Made by a program: the position numbers and the translations under genes. Below, one piece after another: positions 1-5,150 of a stretch of 6,158 nt of DNA (the stretch's first letter is position 1; each line of letters opens with the position of its first letter). The notes below the pieces were generated by a model. It was given only the letters and a program-made list of their open reading frames with translations, was not told where the DNA came from and did not search any database. Source of the DNA: Desulfobacteraceae bacterium (GTDB lineage: Bacteria > Desulfobacterota > DSM-4660 > Desulfatiglandales > Desulfatiglandaceae); assembly GCA_013203065.1 (NCBI GenBank), contig JABMQV010000769.1, positions 1-6,158 of the forward strand, in the 5' to 3' direction.

Positions 1-377
1 AGTGCAAATTCTATTTCTCCCCTGGCGATGGGAGGCAGGAATTCCCTTTTCATCTCCTGGCTCCCATCCCTCAGTATCATGGGCCCGGCATTGTACGCCG
101 CCACAAAGTATAAAGGGAGTCCTGCATAGGCCATTTCATCCCGGATCATATAGGTGACCATTTCAGAGGAATCCAGCCCGCCGTAATCCCTCGGCCACGC
201 CGGGGTCAGCCACCCCCGTGCTCCAATCTTCTTAATGAACTCCCTGGCCTCCGCTCCCCCGTAAATTGCACCGAGTTGATGGGTTTCTTCCACCAGTTCC
301 GGTGTTATTTCTTGCTTAATAAACTCTCGAACCTCCTCGATAAATTCTAATTCTTCTTTCTTAAACCCAAAGTCCAT
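1..377 (-). CDS. Acyl-CoA dehydrogenase, N-terminal part (truncated by window edge)
   Basis: Reading from an ATG at 377 down to the window edge gives 125 codons with no stop, so the 3' end lies outside. The protein starts MDFGFKKEELEFIEEVREFI, the helical start typical of the acyl-CoA dehydrogenase N-terminal domain. It continues with GWLTPAWPRDYGG (residues 55-67) and a segment ending FLPPIARGEIEFA (113-125), both familiar signatures of this FAD-dependent family. The family introduces an alpha-beta double bond into acyl-CoA thioesters in the cytoplasm and passes electrons to an electron-transfer flavoprotein. The catalytic glutamate and most FAD contacts would lie in the missing part, so substrate class cannot be judged. 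The start is supported by a purine-rich AGGAAGGAGAGG (complement of 389-400) and a nearer AGGAT (383-387). It follows livF by 75 bases on the same strand with no visible terminator, so it is probably the next gene of the same operon. Confidence 0.9.
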   Translation of the reverse strand, partial: MDFGFKKEELEFIEEVREFIKQEITPELVEETHQLGAIYGGAEAREFIKKIGARGWLTPAWPRDYGGLDSSEMVTYMIRDEMAYAGLPLYFVAAYNAGPMILRDGSQEMKREFLPPIARGEIEFA

Positions 378-452
378 TGGTTATCCTGCCTCTCCTTCCT
401 AATGGGCAATTAACGACACAAAAGAAAGATAATGAGACGAGCAGTTATCATG
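378..452 (-). other. 75-base gap between livF and acyl-CoA dehydrogenase gene
   Basis: On the minus strand this short gap carries a pyrimidine-rich stretch and then the ribosome binding region of the acyl-CoA dehydrogenase gene. I see no stable GC-rich hairpin with a T-tract and no convincing -35/-10 pair. The nearest thing is a trivial TAAT/ATTA inverted repeat. Read-through from livF is therefore the simplest interpretation, though a weak promoter cannot be excluded by eye. Confidence 0.5.
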
Positions 453-1157
453 CTATAAGGTGATATGCTCCCTCACCAAACCCTCGTTTTCCATAAGGTC
501 CTCGATCGTGCCCTCAAAAGAGATCTTTCCTCCGTCGATCACATAAGACCTTGTCGTCGTCTTTGTTGCAAACCTCATATTTTGTTCTGAAAGTAATATG
601 CTTACCCCTGCAGCTCTTATCTCATTGACAATATCCGCAAGAGCCGCTACAACCAGCGGCGCCAGCCCCTCAGAAGGCTCATCCAAAAGGATGAATCGGG
701 GAGCACCCATGAGGGTTCTTGCGATGGCCAGCATCTGCTGTTCGCCTCCGCTCATATTGCTCCCCAACCGCCTCTCCCCCAATGCCTTGAGATGAGGGAA
801 CAGCTGGTATATTTTCTCGAAAGTCCACCCCTTCTCCCCAGAACGAAATTTTATCTGAGCCACTTCCAGGTTTTCTCTTAATGTTAAAGTAGGATAAATC
901 CTCCTATCTTCGGGCACGTAACCCAGCCCTATTCGGGCAACCTGAAAGGGTTTAAAACCACAGATCTCTGTTCCCTTGAATATAATGCTCCCCTGTGCAG
1001 GACGGACAATCCCCATGATGCTTTTTAGGGTTGTCGTCTTCCCCGCACCATTTCTGCCGACAAGGGAGACCACTTCACCCCTTTTTATTTTAAGGGAGAC
1101 CCCTTGTAAGATGTAGCTTGAGCCGTAATAGGAATGGATGTCCTTGATTTCAAGCAT
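453..1157 (-). CDS. livF: Branched-chain amino acid-type ABC transporter ATP-binding protein LivF
   Basis: This is the second cytoplasmic ATPase of the HAAT/Liv-type importer, which powers uptake through the LivH/LivM channel. From the ATG at 1157 the protein has 234 residues, the usual LivF length. Visible motifs (numbered from that ATG) are Walker A GRNGAGKT at 34-41, the LivF-style Q-loop region VPEDRRIYPTLTLRENL at 81-97, signature MSGGEQQ at 135-141, Walker B FILLDEP at 155-161, and SEQN at 190-193. The glutamate after VP and the glutamine after SE, where many ABC ATPases have the Q-loop Gln and H-loop His, match E. coli LivF as I recall it and are not defects. The frame is also open from a TTG one codon earlier (1160), but the ATG overlaps the livG stop by one base (TGATG), a classic coupling arrangement, so it is preferred. 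GGGGGAAGAG lies just upstream. Confidence 0.95.
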   Translation of the reverse strand: MLEIKDIHSYYGSSYILQGVSLKIKRGEVVSLVGRNGAGKTTTLKSIMGIVRPAQGSIIFKGTEICGFKPFQVARIGLGYVPEDRRIYPTLTLRENLEVAQIKFRSGEKGWTFEKIYQLFPHLKALGERRLGSNMSGGEQQMLAIARTLMGAPRFILLDEPSEGLAPLVVAALADIVNEIRAAGVSILLSEQNMRFATKTTTRSYVIDGGKISFEGTIEDLMENEGLVREHITL

Positions 1158-1906
1158 CAAAACTCTTCCCCCAGATAAGCGTCGACCACCAGCTTATTTT
1201 TTCTCACATCGTCGGGTTTCCCCTCAGCAATCACGGTTCCCTGTTGAAAGACAGTAATATTATCAGAAATTGAAAAAACAGCATCCATATCATGCTCAAT
1301 TAATATAATTGTCAGGTTTTCCTTTCCTGAAATCTGCTTAATAAAATTTATAATGGATTGCTTTTCTTGTAGATTTAAACCTGCGGTTGGTTCATCTAGA
1401 AGCAGAATTTTGGGGCTTCGAGCCAACCCGATTCCTATATCCAACTTCTTTTTATCCCCGTGAGAGAGGTTACCGGCCTTTGTTTCAGCCTCTCCCTCAA
1501 GACCGAGTTCTTCTAAGATCTTGAAGCACTCTTTTTTGACATCATCGTGCATATGCGGGCGAGAAAATAGGGCCATATTTTTTTTGTGTTTGTTGAGAAC
1601 AGGAAGTGAGATATTTTCAAGGGCTGTCAGGTCCTGAAAGATGTTAATGACTTGAAAGGTCCTGGCAATACCGTATGCAGTGATTTCATAGGGCCGTTTT
1701 CCGGTAATATCATTCCCATCAAGATACACCTTGCCGTCTGTAGGTTTGAATTTACCCGTTACCACATTAAAAAATGTGGTCTTACCCGCACCGTTTGGAC
1801 CGATAATGGAGCGAATTTCCCCTTTTTCAACGTCCATTGAAATTCCGTTCAGGGCCCTAAATTTCGCAAAATTCTTAACGATTCCTTCAGTTCTTAGAAT
1901 GCTCAC
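1157..1906 (-). CDS. livG: Branched-chain amino acid-type ABC transporter ATP-binding protein LivG
   Basis: This is the first of the paired nucleotide-binding subunits of the Liv-type importer, 249 residues, a normal family length. Motifs in order are Walker A GPNGAGKT at 36-43, Q-loop Gln at 85 within ARTFQ, signature LSHGDKKKLDIG at 147-158, Walker B ILLLDEP at 167-173, D-loop AGLN at 175-178, and H-loop IEHDM at 203-207. The C-terminus VVDAYLGEEF matches the LivG tail that usually ends in AYLGE. The signature is LSHGD rather than LSGGQ; relaxed signatures are common in LivG and urea-type (UrtD) ATPases. The start is GTG at 1906, overlapping the livM stop by four bases (GTGA). No strong Shine-Dalgarno sits at ideal spacing, so translation probably depends on coupling to livM. 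The GTG start is favoured because the first beta strand (SILRTEGIVKNF) begins right after it. Confidence 0.95.
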   Translation of the reverse strand: MSILRTEGIVKNFAKFRALNGISMDVEKGEIRSIIGPNGAGKTTFFNVVTGKFKPTDGKVYLDGNDITGKRPYEITAYGIARTFQVINIFQDLTALENISLPVLNKHKKNMALFSRPHMHDDVKKECFKILEELGLEGEAETKAGNLSHGDKKKLDIGIGLARSPKILLLDEPTAGLNLQEKQSIINFIKQISGKENLTIILIEHDMDAVFSISDNITVFQQGTVIAEGKPDDVRKNKLVVDAYLGEEF

Positions 1907-2856
1907 AATCTAACACCCAATTTCTCTTCAATGAATCCGATGACACCCTTACGAAAAAACAACACCATGATCAACAGGATAATGCCAAGAAATAGCATCC
2001 AATTTCCGATAATGGTCATCAAATAGGTTTTTAGGAATATATAGATCACGGCGCCAAAAAAAGGCCCGCTGAATGTATAGATTCCACCAATTAGCGTCAT
2101 AATAATGGGTTCGGCAGAGGTAGACCAGTAACTCAATTCCGGATATGCCATCTTTGTCAGTGAAGCATGCAATGCCCCTGCTATGGCGCAGTAAATGGCT
2201 GATATGACAAAAGCAACCAATAAATAGCGTTGCGGATTGACACCAATAAAGCTGGCCCTTTCAATGTTTCCACGAATGGATCTCAAAGTGAGCCCGAATG
2301 AGGATTTTACCAGTTTTCTCAAAATAAATGCTAAGAGAATAAATATGACCAACGTAAAGTAATAAAAATGAATAGGAGATTCCAGATCAATTTTCAGAGG
2401 GTATATTTCGATGAGTCCCCTTGATACACCCGGGAGTCCGTCATCGCCTCCAGTAAAACTCGTCCAGCTAAAAACAATCGCATAAATCATCTGAGCAAAT
2501 GCCAGGGTAAGAAAAGCAAAATAGATGGTGCCAAGTCTAACGCTCAAAAAACCCAGGACAATAGATACGATCGCTGTGACGGCAATGACAATCAGGAAAG
2601 GCAACCATATATTGAGGGTCACATGCTTATACATGAGTGCAACCGAATAGGCCCCGAGCGCAAAATACGCGGCCTGACCAAAGGATAGATAGCCGGCATG
2701 GGAAAAGAGCAGATAAAAACCATACGAAAATAGACCGTAAATGAGCATTTCATTGAGCAGGTAGAGGCCAAATGACGAAAGGAAAAAAGGGCAAACCCAC
2801 AATAATATAACGACAAAAACCGTCAAAAATAGAGGCCATTTATTTTTTGGGTTCAT
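1903..2856 (-). CDS. livM: Branched-chain amino acid-type ABC transporter permease LivM
   Basis: This inner-membrane permease subunit pairs with LivH to form the substrate channel. It has 317 residues, typical for a short LivM without an extra N-terminal extension. Hydrophobic segments are visible near residues 8-30, 32-52, 62-76, 83-105, 110-130, 163-180, 211-231, 249-277 and 280-300. The motif TGGDDGLPGV (135-144) corresponds to the conserved TGG-x-GL loop of LivM. The stretch GLTLRSIRGNIERASFIGVNPQRYLL (188-213) is the cytoplasmic EAA-like loop expected to dock on the ATPases. The ATG at 2856 lies three bases after the livH stop (TAGGCAATG) and is preceded by GGAAGGAA inside the end of livH, so the two permeases are probably translationally coupled. 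Its own stop overlaps the livG GTG. Confidence 0.95.
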   Translation of the reverse strand: MNPKNKWPLFLTVFVVILLWVCPFFLSSFGLYLLNEMLIYGLFSYGFYLLFSHAGYLSFGQAAYFALGAYSVALMYKHVTLNIWLPFLIVIAVTAIVSIVLGFLSVRLGTIYFAFLTLAFAQMIYAIVFSWTSFTGGDDGLPGVSRGLIEIYPLKIDLESPIHFYYFTLVIFILLAFILRKLVKSSFGLTLRSIRGNIERASFIGVNPQRYLLVAFVISAIYCAIAGALHASLTKMAYPELSYWSTSAEPIIMTLIGGIYTFSGPFFGAVIYIFLKTYLMTIIGNWMLFLGIILLIMVLFFRKGVIGFIEEKLGVRL

Positions 2857-2859
2857 TGC

Positions 2860-3735
2860 CTATTCCTTCCTTCCAAATAGGCCTTGTGGTCTAGCAAGGA
2901 GGATAAGGGCCATTATAATAAATGGCAAAGCCATGGCTACCTGTGGAAAATAATGGTCTCCAAAGGCCTCGAAAATCCCCAAGATGAGTGCAGCAACCAG
3001 AGTCCCCGTCAAGCTTCCAAGTCCCCCTATGACGATGACGGCAAAGCAGGTCACAGCGATATGGGCACCAACACCGGGCGTAATGGAGCTCATGGCCAAA
3101 CCCAGTCCCCCGCTAAATCCAGCCAGGGCAACCCCGATGGCAAACATACCACTATAGACATAGGGGACATTGATGCCTAATGCTGATGTGATCTCAACAT
3201 CTGAGGCTGCGGCTCGGGAAGCCTTGCCGAATTTCGTCTTGTATAGAAAAAACCACAGAAGAACTGCAATCACTATCGAACCGAACAAGATGAAAAGTGA
3301 ATATTTGGGGAAAGGTTTACCGACTATAGACGCTGCACCCAAAAAATATTTTGGAAGGAGGATAGATCGGGGCATTCCCCCCCAGATCTCCAAAACAAGA
3401 CCGTCAATAATCATGATCAACGCAAAGGTGAGGAGAAGCTGGTAGAGGTGTTCGCTCTCATATATTCTCCTCACAAAAAAAATCTCTATCAGGATCCCGA
3501 TTAGGCCGACAATCCCGCCGCTGAGAATTATAATGAAAATAAACGACCAGTCTCCGCCAATGCCCTGGAGCAGAGTCCATGTGAAATATGCCCCCAACAT
3601 GATGAAAGATCCGTGGGCGAAATTGATGATACCCAGGACACTAAAGGTGAGGTTGAGCCCGGATGCCATAAGAAAGTAGAGCATGCCCCTGGATAGGCCA
3701 TTCAAAAGATCAATCAACAAAATTCCCAGATCCAT
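2860..3735 (-). CDS. livH: Branched-chain amino acid-type ABC transporter permease LivH
   Basis: This is the partner permease of LivM in the inner membrane. From the ATG at 3735 it has 291 residues, normal for LivH. Seen motifs (that numbering) are NFAHG at 38-42, a hallmark of LivH, the EAA-like cytoplasmic loop FGKASRAAASDVEITSALGIN at 169-189, and IGGLGSLTGTLVAALILG at 236-253. There are about eight hydrophobic segments and a tail ARPQGLFGRKE, the usual RPQGLFG ending. An in-frame ATG at 3756 would add seven residues (MFGWGKT). I prefer 3735 because GGGGAAAG (3739-3746) sits just upstream of it, while 3756 has no Shine-Dalgarno and starts two bases beyond a perfect 12-bp stem. LivH homologues also begin their first helix close to MDLGILLIDLLNG. 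The gap to the binding-protein gene is about 70 bases and contains that hairpin. Confidence 0.95.
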   Translation of the reverse strand: MDLGILLIDLLNGLSRGMLYFLMASGLNLTFSVLGIINFAHGSFIMLGAYFTWTLLQGIGGDWSFIFIIILSGGIVGLIGILIEIFFVRRIYESEHLYQLLLTFALIMIIDGLVLEIWGGMPRSILLPKYFLGAASIVGKPFPKYSLFILFGSIVIAVLLWFFLYKTKFGKASRAAASDVEITSALGINVPYVYSGMFAIGVALAGFSGGLGLAMSSITPGVGAHIAVTCFAVIVIGGLGSLTGTLVAALILGIFEAFGDHYFPQVAMALPFIIMALILLARPQGLFGRKE

Positions 3736-3738
3736 TGT

Positions 3739-3746
3739 CTTTCCCC
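3739..3746 (-). promoter_or_regulatory. Probable ribosome binding site of livH
   Basis: On the minus strand this reads GGGGAAAG, followed by ACA and the ATG at 3735. It is only a moderate match to the anti-Shine-Dalgarno sequence, but it is the only purine block in the gap at usable distance from a livH start. It decides the choice of 3735 over the in-frame ATG at 3756. Confidence 0.5.
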
Positions 3747-3756
3747 AGCCGAACAT

Positions 3757-3800
3757 AAAGGAAGGTTGCGTTTCAGTCAGGCGAATCGCAACCTTCCTCT
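3757..3800 (-). promoter_or_regulatory. Hairpin between binding-protein gene and livH (attenuator or mRNA-stabilising stem; weak terminator possible)
   Basis: Bases 3759-3770 and 3787-3798 form a perfect 12-bp inverted repeat (AGGAAGGTTGCG with CGCAACCTTCCT) around a 16-base loop. Three more pairs (TTC with GAA) are possible inside the loop after one mismatch. On the minus strand the stem begins seven bases after the TAA of the binding-protein gene and is followed only by TTTATG, so there is no real T-tract. That makes a strong intrinsic terminator unlikely. Stems at this place in binding-protein/permease operons are known to protect the upstream message or reduce downstream transcription (the malE-malF region is the familiar case). 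The same role here is inference. Confidence 0.7.
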
Positions 3801-3805
3801 TCTCA

Positions 3806-5071
3806 TTATCTCTTCAAGGCTTCATCAACAGGGATTATATGTTTCTTTCCATCAACTGTGGTATACCATTCGATCTTCCATCCAACTTCTTGACTGGAGT
3901 CAGGAACGATATGATAGAAAGGCATATAAAAATAGGCCTGATGATCACCCGCCCTGATCCATTTCTTACCGAGAGGGCTATCAATGGTAAGGTCCTCAAG
4001 GGCCTTGCGAATGTCTTCAATTTTGAAGCTCTTGGCCTTTTCTATAGCAGCCTTATAGGCGTAAACAGCATCAAACCCCGGGGCGGCATGCCCTTGGGCT
4101 ACCAGAAAATATTTCTCTCCGTAGGTCCTTTTAAAATCTTCGTTGTATTTCTTGGCTAGAGGATTGTTGTAAGCAATATCGAGATAATGTTCCCTTGCCC
4201 ATACATCAGCCATCCCCTTCTTGATTGCATACGGGATATCCCAATCTATGTGGCTGGATGTGAAGACCTTGATATCATTGAATAAACCATATTGTGTTGC
4301 CTCTCGAATAAAAGCAATCATATCCCCCCCGTAGAGGACACTGTATACGCCTTCTGGCTTGGCCGCCATAATCGCAGTGATATGTGGCCCGTATCCTCCT
4401 CCGGCTCCGAATTTCGGCCACCTATTAGCAACCACCTTGAAATTTGGGTCAAGCTGTTTCATCTTTTCAGAGAAATTGTCCCAGCAACTGTGGCCGTACG
4501 CATAATCCGGGGAAATATTTGCCCATTTTGTTACTTTTGGAAATTTCTGATGAATGAGTTCAGCAAGCGCATAATTGGCTGTACGGGCATCATCGGTTAT
4601 TCGAAAGACATTCGGGCTGAACTGTTCCCCGGTGATTTTTGTGCTATGAGCAGCGCACGTAATGAGAAGGGAATTGAGTTCCTCCATCACCGGTTTGAGA
4701 GATAGTGCCACCCCGCTGCTTATGATTCCCATAAAGAGATCAATCCCTTGTTCTTTGTGAAGTTCTCGCGCCATCCGTACAGCAATGGCTGGACGCACTT
4801 CACTGTCTCTTATCAGGATTTCCACATTTTTCCCTAAGATGCCCCCTTTCTCATTGATCAACTTTGCGGCCAACAAAGCACCTTTACTCATGGGTTCACC
4901 TGTCCCGGCGAAAAGGCCGGTCATGGGAGCAATAAAACCGATTTTAACCTTTTCTTTTGCTTGTACCTCTGAAACTGTCAAGACGCAGATAACCATTAAC
5001 GAGCAAACCAAGAATGCAACGATTGAATATAGAGATCTATTCCTTTTCATGGCGATATTCCTCCTTTTCAT
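3806..5071 (-). CDS. Periplasmic substrate-binding protein of Liv/HAAT-type ABC importer
   Basis: This protein of the Peripla_BP_6 (LivJ/LivK-like) family has 421 residues from the ATG at 5071, or 414 from ATG 5050. It captures the substrate in the periplasm and delivers it to LivH/LivM. The N-terminus is a Sec signal peptide: basic residues (KRNR), a hydrophobic core about 14-32, and a likely cleavage after SEVQA (38). No lipobox cysteine with a small residue before it is evident. The mature protein starts KEKVKIGFIAPMTGLFAGTG, the standard family opening, and shows GALLAAKLINEKGGILG (64-80) and SPDYAYG (187-193). The gene ends with tandem stops TAA TGA. The start region is an in-frame 21-base duplication, so two equally good ribosome-site/ATG pairs exist. 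Substrate is unknown: the family binds amino acids, amides, urea and aromatic or other acids, and the flanking acyl-CoA enzymes favour a carboxylate. The symbol livK is withheld for that reason. Confidence 0.93.
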   Translation of the reverse strand: MKRRNIAMKRNRSLYSIVAFLVCSLMVICVLTVSEVQAKEKVKIGFIAPMTGLFAGTGEPMSKGALLAAKLINEKGGILGKNVEILIRDSEVRPAIAVRMARELHKEQGIDLFMGIISSGVALSLKPVMEELNSLLITCAAHSTKITGEQFSPNVFRITDDARTANYALAELIHQKFPKVTKWANISPDYAYGHSCWDNFSEKMKQLDPNFKVVANRWPKFGAGGGYGPHITAIMAAKPEGVYSVLYGGDMIAFIREATQYGLFNDIKVFTSSHIDWDIPYAIKKGMADVWAREHYLDIAYNNPLAKKYNEDFKRTYGEKYFLVAQGHAAPGFDAVYAYKAAIEKAKSFKIEDIRKALEDLTIDSPLGKKWIRAGDHQAYFYMPFYHIVPDSSQEVGWKIEWYTTVDGKKHIIPVDEALKR

Positions 5072-5089
5072 GACGATATTCCTCCTTTT
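5041..5089 (-). repeat. In-frame tandem duplication of ribosome binding site plus start codon
   Basis: Bases 5041-5061 and 5062-5082 are 21-base direct repeats with one difference (5052 G, 5073 A). Seven bases of a third unit follow at 5083-5089. On the minus strand each ATG (5071 and 5050) is preceded by AAAAGGAGGAATATCG and two more bases. Because the unit is 21 bases, both ATGs read the same frame; the outer one adds seven residues (MKRRNIA) to the signal peptide n-region. The inner ribosome site is itself translated as KRRN from the outer start. Confidence 0.9.
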
Positions 5090-5120
5090 GCTAGTTTTTT
5101 TCTGAGCCCGAAATCTTTTT

Positions 5121-5128
5121 CCTCCTTT
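5121..5128 (-). promoter_or_regulatory. Additional AGGAGG-like site with no nearby ATG
   Basis: The minus strand reads AAAGGAGG here, within the 79-base gap after the thiolase gene, but no ATG, GTG or TTG follows at usable spacing; the next ATG is 5071, too far downstream. It may be a relic of another start-region copy or chance in a purine-rich leader. The rest of the gap (5072-5150) shows no terminator hairpin and no clear promoter. Confidence 0.35.
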
Positions 5129-5150
5129 CTCCTAGAGTTCTCTTATGATT

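Noticed and set aside
540..1060. LivF lacks the usual Q-loop Gln (VPED) and H-loop His (SEQN)
   Set aside because: E. coli LivF, as I recall it, has VPEG and VEQN at the same places, so this is the family norm and not a damaged ATPase.
1430..1470. LivG signature LSHGD instead of LSGGQ
   Set aside because: Signature drift of this kind is common in LivG and UrtD proteins, and all other ATPase motifs are intact.
2884..3445. Two plus-strand open frames of 98 and 91 codons inside livH
   Set aside because: Both are shadows of a well-supported membrane protein gene; their polar translations are what antisense of hydrophobic codons gives.
3683..4159. 158-codon open frame on the plus strand
   Set aside because: It runs antisense across the livH start, the hairpin and the end of the binding-protein gene, all strongly supported by family motifs. 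The translation resembles no family I know and has no convincing ribosome site.
4292..4705. 137-codon open frame on the plus strand
   Set aside because: It is fully antisense inside the binding-protein gene, which shows a continuous family-like protein; the plus-strand translation is low-complexity-free but unrecognisable.
5094..5117. Possible six-codon leader peptide from an ATT start after the orphan AGGAGG
   Set aside because: ATT is a very rare start codon and the frame is too short to judge; no supporting signal.
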